Shown: positions 1-8,860 of the stretch, piece by piece
Numbering within the stretch: position 1 is the stretch's first letter
Layout: each line of letters begins with the position of its first letter
Assembly: GCF_000355765.4 (NCBI RefSeq)
Contig: NZ_CP021106.3
Coordinates: 963,137 to 1,027,136, forward strand
Length of the DNA: 64,000 nucleotides
Direction: 5' to 3'
Origin: Nitrosospira lacus
GTDB taxonomy: Bacteria > Pseudomonadota > Gammaproteobacteria > Burkholderiales > Nitrosomonadaceae
Notes under the pieces: model-generated
What the model was told of the DNA's origin: nothing
Databases searched by the model: none
What the model saw: only the letters and a program-made list of their open reading frames with translations
Translations under genes and position numbers: made by a program

Positions 1-691
1 ACGTGGGAAAGTGAGTAATGTAAAATGCGAACCCTTGTTTCATTACCTCGAATCCCACTGCCGCGGCTACGCCTCCTGCGATCGCATGACGCCATGCGAC
101 TTGGCGATTAGGCACGATAAGATAGGGGATCGAAAAGGCGATGCTCGTCAAGAACAGTGGTGCCAGTTGCAAAAGAGCAACTTTGATGCCGGGAATATCC
201 TCGGTTAGACCCATGGATATTCTTATTAGCCAGGAAGTCAGCGACAGGCTCGCGCCAATCAATAGCGGTCCGATGGTCAGCGTGGCCCAGTAAATCAGCA
301 GGCGATGGAGGAATGGACGCAATCGGGTTACTCGCCAAATAGCATTCAGTGCTTTATCGATAGTCAGCATGAGAGCAAGCGCTGTCACACCCAAAAAAGC
401 CGTGCCGATGGCGGTAAGTTGTACCGCATTATCGGCGAACTGCTGCATGTATACCGCGATGACCCTGTTCGCCGCTTCGGGTACCATGGTGGTGAGAATG
501 AATATTTTTATTTGGGTGGAGTATTCGGCAAACGCTGGAAACGCGGCCACCACGGATAATCCGATGGCGATCAGTGGCACCAGGGAAAGCAGCGTCGTGA
601 AGGTGAGACTGGCCGCGACTTGGGTACAGTTATGCTGAACAAAGCGGACTAGGACATAATGTGCGAAATCCGGAAACTGGGAGGATTTCAT
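1..691 (-). CDS. YihY/BrkB-family inner-membrane protein (partial, C-terminus beyond left edge)
   Basis: The minus strand is open without a stop from an ATG at 691 to the window edge, giving about 230 residues. The product has a short cytoplasmic N-terminus, then a family-typical stretch (VAASLTFTTLLSLVPLIAI), followed by several long hydrophobic segments such as LLIYWATLTIGPLLIGASLSL and ITHF near the edge. This matches the YihY/BrkB family (once misnamed ribonuclease BN), multi-pass inner-membrane proteins of unclear function. The frame stays open upstream of 691 but offers no better ATG. The 27 residues before the conserved VAASL segment are a normal length. It lies 120 bp downstream of leuA on the same strand. 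Confidence 0.85.
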   Translation of the reverse strand, partial: MKSSQFPDFAHYVLVRFVQHNCTQVAASLTFTTLLSLVPLIAIGLSVVAAFPAFAEYSTQIKIFILTTMVPEAANRVIAVYMQQFADNAVQLTAIGTAFLGVTALALMLTIDKALNAIWRVTRLRPFLHRLLIYWATLTIGPLLIGASLSLTSWLIRISMGLTEDIPGIKVALLQLAPLFLTSIAFSIPYLIVPNRQVAWRHAIAGGVAAAVGFEVMKQGFAFYITHFPT

Positions 692-813
692 GAGCCGCAG
701 TGCCGCCTGGCAGAATTGAGGGAAGAGTCCAATGCGTATCCCATGGATCGAAGCAAACCAGCCGACCTTTCTATTTGTTCCACTATGGGTATGTTCCGCC
801 CCGCTTCCCTTGG

Positions 814-2346
814 TCACACCTGCGGGTGAGCCCGTTCCAGCTTACTATGCAGCTTGTTGAGCGCACTGAGGTAAGCTTTGGCAGAAGCCACTACGATGTC
901 GGTATCCGCGCCGTTGCCGTTGACGATGCGCCCCGATTTTTGCAATCGTACCGTCACTTCACCTTGGGAATCGGTACCGCTGGTGATGGCGTTAACCGAG
1001 AACAGTTGCAAGTCGGCGCCACTGGCCAGGATTTTCTCGATTGCGCGAAAAGTAGCGTCTACCGGCCCGCTGCCATCCGACTGCGCGCGCGATTCCTTGC
1101 CATCTTCGGCAATCACTATACTGGCATACGGTGTTTCGCCCGTTTCGCTATGCGCAATCAGCGATAAAAGCTTGTAGTGTTCATGTAAGGTGACGGCATC
1201 TTCCGAAACCAGGGCGTGCAGGTCTTCATCAAAGATATCATGCTTCTTGTCGGCCAATTCCTTGAAACGCATGAATGTGGCATTAAGCACTTCTTCCGAT
1301 TCCAGTTCGATACCGAGTTCCGCTAAACGGCTGCGAAAGGCATTTCGCCCCGAATGTTTGCCCAGCAGTAATTTATTTGCACCCCAGCCGACATCCTCGG
1401 CGCGCATGATTTCGTATGTTTCACGATGCTTTAGCACGCCATCCTGATGTATGCCGGATTCATGGGCGAACGCATTTGCACCGACTATAGCCTTGTTCGG
1501 CTGTACCGGAAAGCCGGTAATGCCTGATACCAGCTTGCTTGCCGGTACGATATGAGTGGCGTCTATGCGTGTCTCGCATGGAAAGAAATCCTGACGCGTA
1601 CGTACCGCCATCACGATTTCCTCCAATGAGGCGTTGCCTGCGCGCTCGCCCAGCCCGTTTACGGTGCACTCCACTTGCCGGGCGCCATGCATTACCGCTG
1701 ACAATGAGTTAGCCACTGCCAGTCCAAGATCATTGTGGCAATGCACAGAGAACACCACCTTATCGGAATTGGGGATACGCTCGCGCAGTGTATGGATGAG
1801 CCCGCCAAATTGTTCCGGCATGGTATAGCCAACGGTATCGGGAATATTCAGGGTCTTTGCACCCGCATTGATGACGGCTTCCAGAATACGACAGAGGAAT
1901 GTAATGTCCGAGCGGCCCGCATCCTCAGGGGAGAATTCCACATCGTCCGTGTATTGACGAGCCCATTTCACGGCTTTCACCGCTTGTTCTATCACCTGGT
2001 CTGGAGACATGCGCAGTTTCTTTTCCATGTGAATCGGCGAGGTCGCAATAAAGGTATGGATACGTGCTGAACCGGCTCCCCGCAAGGCCTCGCCAGCACG
2101 TTTGATATCGGCCTCTGTGGCCCGCGCCAGCCCACACACGGTGCTGTCCTTAATCGTGTCAGCTACCGCCTTCACCGCGTCAAAATCGCCGTTGGACGCG
2201 GCAGGAAAACCGGCTTCGATTATGTCCACCCGCATGCGCTCCAATTGCCGCGCGATACGTACCTTTTCCTCCCTGGTCATGGATGCACCCGGACTCTGTT
2301 CACCATCGCGCAGCGTGGTGTCAAAAATAATCAAATGATCTTTCAC
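814..2346 (-). CDS. leuA: 2-isopropylmalate synthase
   Basis: LeuA condenses acetyl-CoA with 2-oxoisovalerate, the first committed step of leucine synthesis in the cytoplasm. The 510-residue product has the full HMGL-like catalytic barrel: [12 protein letters not shown] near residue 9, the HCHND metal-binding motif at 202-206, and [13 protein letters not shown]-like sequence around 320. The C-terminal third is the LeuA dimer/allosteric domain that senses leucine. The start is GTG at 2346, preceded by GGAG with 7-8 nt spacing. Length is normal for the family. The valine-pathway genes that supply its substrate (ilvIHC) are about 18 kb to the right, not adjacent. Confidence 0.97.
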   Translation of the reverse strand: MKDHLIIFDTTLRDGEQSPGASMTREEKVRIARQLERMRVDIIEAGFPAASNGDFDAVKAVADTIKDSTVCGLARATEADIKRAGEALRGAGSARIHTFIATSPIHMEKKLRMSPDQVIEQAVKAVKWARQYTDDVEFSPEDAGRSDITFLCRILEAVINAGAKTLNIPDTVGYTMPEQFGGLIHTLRERIPNSDKVVFSVHCHNDLGLAVANSLSAVMHGARQVECTVNGLGERAGNASLEEIVMAVRTRQDFFPCETRIDATHIVPASKLVSGITGFPVQPNKAIVGANAFAHESGIHQDGVLKHRETYEIMRAEDVGWGANKLLLGKHSGRNAFRSRLAELGIELESEEVLNATFMRFKELADKKHDIFDEDLHALVSEDAVTLHEHYKLLSLIAHSETGETPYASIVIAEDGKESRAQSDGSGPVDATFRAIEKILASGADLQLFSVNAITSGTDSQGEVTVRLQKSGRIVNGNGADTDIVVASAKAYLSALNKLHSKLERAHPQV

Positions 2347-2789
2347 TGGTTTCTCCGGTTTCAGAAAGAATAATTACGTTGTGACACAGAATCCGGAAAA
2401 GGATTCCGCAGGGTAAAACTTGGAGGAGGGAGTGTAGTAGTTAGCGCGCGAAGCGCAGCAGCGGTCTTGCCAGAAGCGGCGGATGGCATAAAAAAAGAAG
2501 CGGGAGAGTGTGATGAATCTGCTGCATGGGGGAAATATAAAGGGTTTCCCGAATTCGTGCAATAGTTTCCAGGAGTGATGTGGCTGCGAGTCCCCATATT
2601 GGGAACTGTTACCGTCAAGCCGTTGCATCTCGACGAATTTCACAAATTCTTAAAATCATCGCGACGTTTTTTTCACATGATTTGTGCTAGCTTGCCGTGT
2701 ATGCCTTGTCTCCATCGGGTTCGTTTTAAGGCTTTGCACCATTGAATTGACTACGTTCGAATGAATGTCGAGGTGAAGGATAAGAAAGG
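2347..2789. other. Gene-free stretch upstream of leuA
   Basis: About 440 bp between the leuA start and the transposase remnant. It must hold the leuA promoter and 5' leader on the minus strand. I see no convincing gene, no strong terminator-antiterminator pair and no leucine-rich leader peptide. Short open frames on the minus strand (2361-2643) look non-coding. Confidence 0.5.
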
Positions 2790-3529
2790 GTGCGCAAGCC
2801 GGTGCAAATGAATGGACCAATAAAGATGGAAGCACGCGTGAAGCGCGATAGCGCGTTGATGAAAGTGCATGAGCTGATTGACTGGAAGACGCTTCGTGCC
2901 CAAGTTGCCGGACTCTACAAATACGAAGCCGGCCGCGCGGGAAGGCAAGAACTCATGGATCCATTAGTTGCGTTCAAAGCAGTATTGCTGGGCCACTGGC
3001 ACAACTTATCGGATCCGGAACTGGAAGAAGCACTGCGTCTGCGTATTGACTTTATGCATTTCTGCGGGCTGGGTCTTTCTGACGAGGTGCCGGATGAAAC
3101 CGTGTTGGGCCGCTTTCGCAATCGCTTGATCGCATCGGGCAGGCTGGCTGGATTGCTAGCGGGAGTGAATTCAGAATTGCAGGCCCATGACCTCTCAGTC
3201 AAGTGTGTCCAAGGTGCAATCATTGATGTCCTGCTGGTGCGGACGGCCGCTCGTCCCGAGCGTGACAGGGTCATTGAGCTGGATACGGCAGCTGCGCCAA
3301 AAGTCAACGAAGACGGCAGCATTCCGTGCATCACGGTAACCAAATCACCCAAACGGATTAATTGTACCGGAACCCGGAATGCAGACCCGGACGCGACCTG
3401 GGTGAGGAAGGGCAAGAAAATCACTTCGGCTATAACTGCTACCTAAACTTGACGGTTGGACAGCATCGCTTGTCACCACTTATTTTCCAGTCGGATACCT
3501 TGATTCGTAAAGAGTTCTTGTGCCCTTGA
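2790..3529 (+). pseudogene. IS5-family transposase remnant, frameshifted and truncated
   Basis: The first 210 or so codons encode the N-terminal half of an IS5-type DDE transposase. They include a DUF772-like domain (MDPLVAFKAVLLGHWHNLSD), the DETVLGRFRNRLI signature, and the first catalytic aspartate region (GAIIDVLLVRT). The motif that should read KGKKSHFGY is split near 3420. The frame ends after KGKKITSAITAT, while the other frame carries HFGYNCYLNLTVGQ and then stops at 3527-3529. The second and third catalytic residues are missing, so the element cannot transpose. The frame may start at GTG 2790 or at the ATG at 2808. Confidence 0.85.
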
Positions 3530-3615
3530 TTCCCACTTGTCGAGAGGGCCGCCCAACAACCGGACTTGGTCTGGCATGGCCGCTTACTTTCATTTGAGCG
3601 ATTGCCGCTATTCAA

Positions 3616-3695
3616 CCCAGATAATCCGTTAGGACTCGAGATGATGGCGCCAGCACTCGGGTAGGCTCGCAGAACCGCCTAATGGATTATCTGGG
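3616..3695. repeat. 80-bp element with 18-bp inverted terminal repeats
   Basis: The arms 3616-3633 (CCCAGATAATCCGTTAGG) and 3678-3695 (CCTAATGGATTATCTGGG) are inverted copies with one mismatch in 18. The flanks TCAA (3612-3615) and TCAA (3697-3700) form a possible 4-bp target duplication, although one extra G separates the right arm from its flank. It sits just past the transposase remnant. It could be a MITE, the end of a lost IS, or an imperfect long hairpin. Confidence 0.55.
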
Positions 3696-3731
3696 GTCAA
3701 TAAGCAAATGACATTATGCGGGCGAGGGCGC

Positions 3732-3762
3732 CGCATCCCGCCTGGGGGGTGGCCGGGATGCG
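3732..3762. terminator. Strong hairpin downstream of the porin gene
   Basis: A perfect 9-bp stem, CGCATCCCG (3732-3740) pairing with CGGGATGCG (3754-3762), lies 77 bp past the porin stop codon. No T-run follows on the minus strand, so it may be an RNA-stabilising 3' hairpin rather than a classical intrinsic terminator. Confidence 0.4.
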
Positions 3763-3838
3763 TGTAAAAAATGTGGAGAGGGTTGCGGCTGGGGCAGGCC
3801 TCAGTTCTGGATCAGATAGAAAGGATCGTATCAGTCTG

Positions 3839-5437
3839 TTAGAAAGCAACCTGATATTGCAAGACGAATTGATTTCTATTGGCAATCGTATTTCCGGCGG
3901 TATTGAATATCGGCCTATTTTGCCAATCGAAAGTAACCTTGCTGTTGTGGCCTTTTATCAGCCAGTTAAGTCCTACGTTAAATACATTCATTTGATCACG
4001 TAAAGCCTCCCAGTTCGCACTCGTTATAGAGGCGTAGGGTTGAAGTTGGCCATTATTTCCTCCCAGCCAATCTATGGGCAGCAGATACCCTAACTGTGCA
4101 TACCAAAGATTACCTGTACCAAACATCGGAAAGGTGTTGCCTGCTCCATTTAAGCTGCCGCCCGGACCGACCCCGTTAGCCGAATTCTGGCCATTTCCGT
4201 TCATGCGAAGATAATTCGGTCCATAATTCAGACTGGTGTATCCAATATAAGCGGAGATGGCTGTTTCCCTCACCTTATCCACCGGTGCATCCAGATAGCC
4301 CGCCACTGACCAGTGTGTCATATCATGAAACCGAGCGTCTGCGGCCGAGGTGCCCGTCCACATGGCGTCTTTTTGTGTGGCAAAGCCGGCTTCAAGATTC
4401 AGTATGCTTTTCTTGCCCAGATAGGTTCCCTGCATATAAGGGTTGGTATTCGGTTCCGTATCCCAGAAGTTCCAGTAGAACATCCCCGTAAAATTCTTTT
4501 TATGTCCAACTTGCGCAAAATTGGAAACTGTTGGCGAAATGGCGCCGTCATTCGTTATTCCATCGGTTGTTATCGGAAACGAATCATTTGCCGCTACGAT
4601 ATAGCGAAACTTGCTGATCTGACCGCGAAGATAGACGCCTAGCTGCCTATTAAACAAGGACGTCCGTTCCGCAGTGTACTGAAGGCCAACCGGCACATCC
4701 ATTGTCATAATGGTGCTGACGCTGGGGGCGCTGAAGCGGGACAGGCCGTTAAACATACCGAGACCTCCCCCAAGAACCATTTGATGTCCTTCGGTCAGCC
4801 GCAATTCACCGAAGGCGTCATGAAAATAGGCGGCAATATGTCGATTCCCATTCATTTGAGACAGGAAGTTGAAATTATTCATCCCGTATTGGGTGTAAAA
4901 GTATACCCGATCAGTGATTTGTCCTTGCAGGACGAGACGAGTCCGGCGAAGACCGATGTCGGTCGAATCATCCACGGGCTGGCTTTGTATGAGTGATCCC
5001 GGATTATTTTGTTCATACCGTAACTGGACTTGGTTAAGGAAGCCGAATTTAAGATACTGGCTACCGTCTCCATTCAAATTCCACTTGAATGGATCCTTTT
5101 CTTTCCAATCTGCGTAACCAAATCCCCCTTTCGACGGCCCTGGCCCCGTTCCTTTTGATTTGTCCACGGGGCTCGTGGTTACCGTCGTGCCTTGAGGAGA
5201 TTGAGCTACGCCGGTATCTTTGCCAGCGGCCGGTGCTTGACCCGTATCCACGGTAGTGGATGGTTTCGGAGGTGTGTCAGGCACTCTTTCGAAAGAACCC
5301 ATGCGCACACGCCCGGCCCCGGGCTCTGAATAGATTTGCTTGGTTTTAGTGTCCACATACAAATCGATTGCTTGGGCATAGAGGGAAGTCGAAAATACAC
5401 AGCAAGACAAAAATATTAATGGAAGGCTAGGTTTCAT
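3839..5437 (-). CDS. Large outer-membrane porin with proline-rich N-terminal linker
   Basis: A 532-residue exported protein. Residues 1-22 form a signal peptide ending in YAQA. Residues 23-55 form a small segment (IDLYVDTKTKQIYSEPG), and residues 55-100 are a Pro/Thr/Gly linker. The rest is beta-barrel-like, with alternating strands, aromatic residues and long glycine/asparagine loops, ending in QYQVAF with the terminal Phe typical of BAM substrates. The FLNQVQLRYEQNN and TDIGLRRTRLVLQGQ stretches recall phosphate-selective porin O/P-type barrels, but I cannot name the substrate. It is monocistronic on the minus strand, with a hairpin downstream. The ATG at 5437 has only a weak ribosome site (TCCGGAGCATCTG). 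Confidence 0.85.
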   Translation of the reverse strand: MKPSLPLIFLSCCVFSTSLYAQAIDLYVDTKTKQIYSEPGAGRVRMGSFERVPDTPPKPSTTVDTGQAPAAGKDTGVAQSPQGTTVTTSPVDKSKGTGPGPSKGGFGYADWKEKDPFKWNLNGDGSQYLKFGFLNQVQLRYEQNNPGSLIQSQPVDDSTDIGLRRTRLVLQGQITDRVYFYTQYGMNNFNFLSQMNGNRHIAAYFHDAFGELRLTEGHQMVLGGGLGMFNGLSRFSAPSVSTIMTMDVPVGLQYTAERTSLFNRQLGVYLRGQISKFRYIVAANDSFPITTDGITNDGAISPTVSNFAQVGHKKNFTGMFYWNFWDTEPNTNPYMQGTYLGKKSILNLEAGFATQKDAMWTGTSAADARFHDMTHWSVAGYLDAPVDKVRETAISAYIGYTSLNYGPNYLRMNGNGQNSANGVGPGGSLNGAGNTFPMFGTGNLWYAQLGYLLPIDWLGGNNGQLQPYASITSANWEALRDQMNVFNVGLNWLIKGHNSKVTFDWQNRPIFNTAGNTIANRNQFVLQYQVAF

Positions 5438-6116
5438 CAGATGCTCCGGATTTCAGAATTGAATATGTCAGGCCTAAGGCTTTTAAAAATATCAAGATTA
5501 CAAGCGCTGGGGACTATGTCGATGCAATAATTTATTGACGAGCTTCAATATTTGGAAAAACTCAAGCCGGTAGGAAAAAATAGCATGGCGTGTGTCAAAT
5601 AGATGTCATGTAAAAGTGAAAAAAAGAAAAACATTAGTCAATAAAATGTCAAATGAGCGTCAATAATTTGCTGGAGAATTATTATGGAAAACCGAGCCAT
5701 CGGGCATCTGCAAGGATTCAGCAGAGAATGGGCGTGATATATGACCACTATGACAACAGGGGTTATGGTTTCTGAATATGGCGTTAATGTGAGAGATAAA
5801 GCTGGCAAGATGCGGCGGTTGCCGGGAATGCTGAAAGCACGCGATCAGATAGATATTCTTGTCTTGGATGATGGTGCTTTCCAACCGCGGCCAGTGAGAA
5901 TCTTCATGGAAACCTCTTTATGCAGAACACATTCTGTGGCGGCTGGTTTGAATGAGTTTTCAGGCGAGATCAGTCGCGCCGATGCCGGATCGATTCAATC
6001 GATATATATGATGTTAGCGTGCAGGGAAAGAACTACGCTGTCTGTAGATGTATGGAAGCAGGAATGTCAATCTTGTTCTTCTGGTGCGAATTTCGTTCTA
6101 GCCCAGGTGCCAAGTG
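5438..6116. other. 680-bp stretch without a supported gene
   Basis: It contains the upstream region of the porin gene, AT-rich from 5460 to 5690. A plus-strand frame (5741-6205) and a minus-strand frame (5660-5884) exist. Both lack ribosome sites, recognisable domains or plausible composition, and the first runs antisense into the secreted-protein gene at 6117. I see no other structure here. Confidence 0.4.
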
Positions 6117-6539
6117 TCATCCTCCCGCTGCGCCGCCTGCGGAAATATTGGTGTCTACATCCCGGTTCGGCCCAGGGGGAGAGTCAGGCCCAAAGAAGAT
6201 CCTGATAATCTTATGGAGAAAACTCTCCTGTTCGGGTGTAGGGGACTCGCTCAAGCCAGGTTCCTGATTTGCGGGTAATGAGACTGATGAAGAGCCGGTT
6301 TGAGCCGGCGTGCCTTGCCTGGGTGCAGCGTTGCCATTTTTTTGCTGTGAGCTTCCCTGACCTGATGCAGTGCCTTTCTGTTCGGGCAAGGACCGTTTCG
6401 TTGCTGGAACGCCCTGTTCAGGAATCGAAGCGCCATTGTGTCCCGCTGTGCCGTTCTGGGCATGGAGCGTGCCGGCCATGGTAAAAATCATGCCAGCAAG
6501 TACCGCGGACTGGATTTTCAGAACGGAATTTTGTTTCAT
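6117..6539 (-). CDS. Secreted low-complexity protein with conserved Gly-Gly tail, copy A
   Basis: A 140-residue protein of no family I recognise. Residues 1-27 form a clear signal peptide (basic start MKQNSVLK, hydrophobic core, LHA/Q cleavage). Residues 28-95 are low-complexity Gln/Gly/Ser/Pro/Asn. Residues 102-140 are a distinct module: TPEQESF, KIIRIFF, GPNRDVD, then NISAGGAAGG at the C-terminus. The start is supported by GAGGAAT 5-6 nt before ATG. The gene to its right (6744-7178) has the same tail and signal-peptide layout, so this is a duplicated pair. The tail could be an interaction, anchoring or processing signal; that is inference. Confidence 0.75.
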   Translation of the reverse strand: MKQNSVLKIQSAVLAGMIFTMAGTLHAQNGTAGHNGASIPEQGVPATKRSLPEQKGTASGQGSSQQKNGNAAPRQGTPAQTGSSSVSLPANQEPGLSESPTPEQESFLHKIIRIFFGPDSPPGPNRDVDTNISAGGAAGG

Positions 6540-6596
6540 GAATATTCCTCTTTCTATTTTTAATCAGCGCGGCGAAATAGTGGAATGAATGCTACG

Positions 6597-6656
6597 AGGC
6601 CAATGAGTTTTTCCTGGGATGTTTTCAATTTGATTCAACGTCGAAATCATTGGCCT
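6597..6656. repeat. 10-bp inverted repeat between the paired secreted-protein genes
   Basis: AGGCCAATGA (6597-6606) is repeated inverted as TCATTGGCCT (6647-6656) with a 40-bp spacer. It lies upstream of copy A and downstream of copy B. It could be an operator, an RNA hairpin or chance. There is no T-run. Confidence 0.3.
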
Positions 6657-6743
6657 GCTTGATCAAGGGATGCCATCCGCATGTTGTGAGTTATGCATAT
6701 CGGACATAATTCAAGAATCCGGCAGCTACGACAAGCATGAATC

Positions 6744-7178
6744 TTAACCTCCCGCACCACCTGCTGAAATATTACTATCCATATCCCGGTTGGGTCCCGA
6801 GGAGTCGCGTTCGTAGAAGATTCTTTTGATTTTGCAGAAAAAACTTTCCTGTTCCGGGGTGGCGTACCTGCACGAGCCAGACCCGGCCGCCTGGTCTGCG
6901 GACAGCCAGTTTGACGAAGAGCGGGCCTGATCAGATGTACGGAGTGCGGAGATAGCGCCAGCACCATCTCTCGGCACATCGCTTTGACCTGTAGCGGCGT
7001 CCCCCCAATTCTGGGAGAGCTGCGCTACAATTGCACCGCCCTGTGGGGATAGAGGTGCGCCCAGCTCCTTCCCTCCATCAATTTGTGCATGGGATGCGCT
7101 CACGCCAAAAATCATGATGCCCGCAAGCACCAAGAATCGGACGGGCGTATTATTCAGTAACTTGGACGTATGGTTTAT
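6744..7178 (-). CDS. Secreted protein with conserved Gly-Gly tail, copy B (apparent ATA start)
   Basis: Paralogue of the neighbour at 6117-6539. The C-terminal module reads TPEQESF, KIKRIFY, GPNRDMD, NISAGGAGG, so it is nearly the same as copy A. The middle of the mature protein has diverged and gained a Cys pair (GSC, FFCK). No ATG precedes the signal-peptide core. The frame is open back to an ATA at 7176-7178, which has a perfect AGGAGG six nt upstream and sits where copy A has its ATG. Starting there gives 144 residues and a normal signal peptide with Lys and Arg, ending ASHA/Q. TTG 7133 and GTG 7130 are alternatives, but they lack a ribosome site and the basic n-region. Confidence 0.7.
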   Translation of the reverse strand: MNHTSKLLNNTPVRFLVLAGIMIFGVSASHAQIDGGKELGAPLSPQGGAIVAQLSQNWGDAATGQSDVPRDGAGAISALRTSDQARSSSNWLSADQAAGSGSCRYATPEQESFFCKIKRIFYERDSSGPNRDMDSNISAGGAGG

Positions 7179-7527
7179 GGTATTCCTCCTTTATCCGGTT
7201 CGGCAAAATAACTCAACGAAACACTTGCCGATCGAACCTCAGCCCTGCCACCATCGCGTTGCGTTTTATGATCATGCCAATCTTGCCAGACATCCTGCTT
7301 CACTGCGGACTGATGCTGAGATCCCAGAGAAAAAATGCGTGTAATCTGAGCATGGAACTACTGAATTATTCCGACAACAGATAATATATCCATGAACCAG
7401 CTAGTTAATTTATCATGAAAATCCAGTTGCAATAATGCCTGCTATGATCACAGAAATGCAAAAAGGCCGGCGGCCAGCGGGAGGAAGGCCTTAATGACGA
7501 ACGGGCGGGAGACGATACCCGCTTTTC
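7179..7527. other. Gene-free stretch left of the TPR gene
   Basis: About 350 bp holding the upstream region of copy B and the terminator of the TPR gene (7460-7492). AT-rich between 7360 and 7440. No gene seen. Confidence 0.5.
7460..7492 (-). terminator. Intrinsic terminator of the TPR gene
   Basis: On the minus strand AAGGCC (7492-7487) pairs with GGCCTT (7468-7463), the loop region contains a further GC-rich stem, and a run of T follows to 7460. It lies about 35 bp past the TPR stop codon. Confidence 0.6.
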
Positions 7528-8712
7528 TCATTCCGCGGCCGATACACGCCTTTCCATCGCCGCCGCTTCTATTTCCCTGCCAGATTTTCTGTAGAACTCC
7601 GCGACATTATTTAGGCTGATAATCACCTTTGGATGCTCGCGACCGAGAGCTTTCTCCAGGATCGACAGCGAGCGGATGAAGAGCGGCTCAGCCTCCGCGT
7701 ATCGCCCTTGGGCTTCATGGAGTTTAGCGAGATTATTGAGGCTCAAGGCCACATGAGGATGATCGGGCCCAAGGGCTTTCTCCCAGGTTGCCAGCGAGCG
7801 TTCAAAGAGGGGTTCAGCCACCGCGTATTTGCCTTCCGCATAATAAAGCTCCCCCAGGTTATTCAGGGCCGTTGCCACATTTGGGTGATCGGATCCGAGA
7901 GTTTCCTCGCTGACCGCCAGCGAACGCTTTAGAAGTGGCTTGGCCAAGGTAAAATTGCCTTCGGCAATATATAGCTCCGCAAGATTATTAAGGCCCTGGG
8001 CGACACTCGGATGACCGGATCCGAGCGCTTGCTCCCAGATCGCCAGCGAACGTTTGTAAAGCGGTTCGGCCTTTGCGTAATCACCCTGTGCGCGATAGAG
8101 TCCCGCAAGGTTATTCAGACTAATGGCCACGTCAGGATGATGGGGTCCGACGGATCGTTCCCAGATCGCGAGAGATCGCTGATATAACGGCTCGGCTTGT
8201 GCGTAACGGCCTTGGATCTTGTAGAGCAGTGCAAGATTGTTGAGACTCGCGGCCACATCCACATGGTCCACTCCAAGCGCCTTTTCCCAGATTGCAAGCG
8301 AACGTTTGTAGAGTGACTCGGCCTGCGCATATCGCCCTTCGGCACGGTGGAGTTCCGCCAGGTTATTCATCCCCTTGGCCACCTCCATACTGTTGGGTCC
8401 CAGCGTTTTTTCCCAGATGGCCAGCGAGCGCTCATAAAGCGGACGCGCCTGAGCGTATTCTCCGTGGCCATGCAGGATTAAACCGAGATTGTTCAATGTC
8501 TGGGCCACATTGGGATGATCGGTGCCCCATTCCTTTTGGACACTATCAAGCGCTTTTCTTACCAGCACCGCCGCCTGATCGTACTGGCCACTCCGATAGA
8601 GCGATCTTGCCTGGGCGTTGAGGCTTGCCCATTCTTCACTCTGGGCATGGATAAAAGATGAGAAAGCTAACAGAAAAGAAATAATGACAAATGGAACGAA
8701 AGGCATTTTCAT
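7528..8712 (-). CDS. Exported tetratricopeptide-repeat protein (kinesin-light-chain type repeats)
   Basis: The 394-residue product has a signal peptide (KMPFVPFVIISFLLAFSSF, cleaved after IHAQ). It then has nine units of exactly 42 residues, each on the pattern NNLA-LY-x-GRYAxAEPLYxRSLAIWEKALG-x-HP-VA. The first unit is divergent and the last is incomplete. These are TPR_10/TPR_12-type repeats, which form a superhelical protein-binding scaffold, here probably periplasmic or surface exposed. The start is ATG 8712 after GGTAAAA; the frame extends to TTG 8745. No enzymatic or DNA-binding domain is fused, so the partner is unknown. An intrinsic terminator follows. Confidence 0.88.
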   Translation of the reverse strand: MKMPFVPFVIISFLLAFSSFIHAQSEEWASLNAQARSLYRSGQYDQAAVLVRKALDSVQKEWGTDHPNVAQTLNNLGLILHGHGEYAQARPLYERSLAIWEKTLGPNSMEVAKGMNNLAELHRAEGRYAQAESLYKRSLAIWEKALGVDHVDVAASLNNLALLYKIQGRYAQAEPLYQRSLAIWERSVGPHHPDVAISLNNLAGLYRAQGDYAKAEPLYKRSLAIWEQALGSGHPSVAQGLNNLAELYIAEGNFTLAKPLLKRSLAVSEETLGSDHPNVATALNNLGELYYAEGKYAVAEPLFERSLATWEKALGPDHPHVALSLNNLAKLHEAQGRYAEAEPLFIRSLSILEKALGREHPKVIISLNNVAEFYRKSGREIEAAAMERRVSAAE

Positions 8713-8860
8713 TTTTACCGGGCTGCGAAGCTGTGACGAAGACAAGCGACATGTTTAGCCCCGGCAGGGATCCCTGGCAAGGAATCTCTGATTCCCGACA
8801 AGCAGGAGGGAACCATTAATCCAACCGGTTTCGAAGTGATTGATCGGCTCCCGTCTCGAT

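Noticed and set aside
5741-6205. 154-codon plus-strand frame
   Set aside because: No ribosome site and no domain; its 3' part is antisense to the secreted-protein gene whose tail is conserved in its paralogue.
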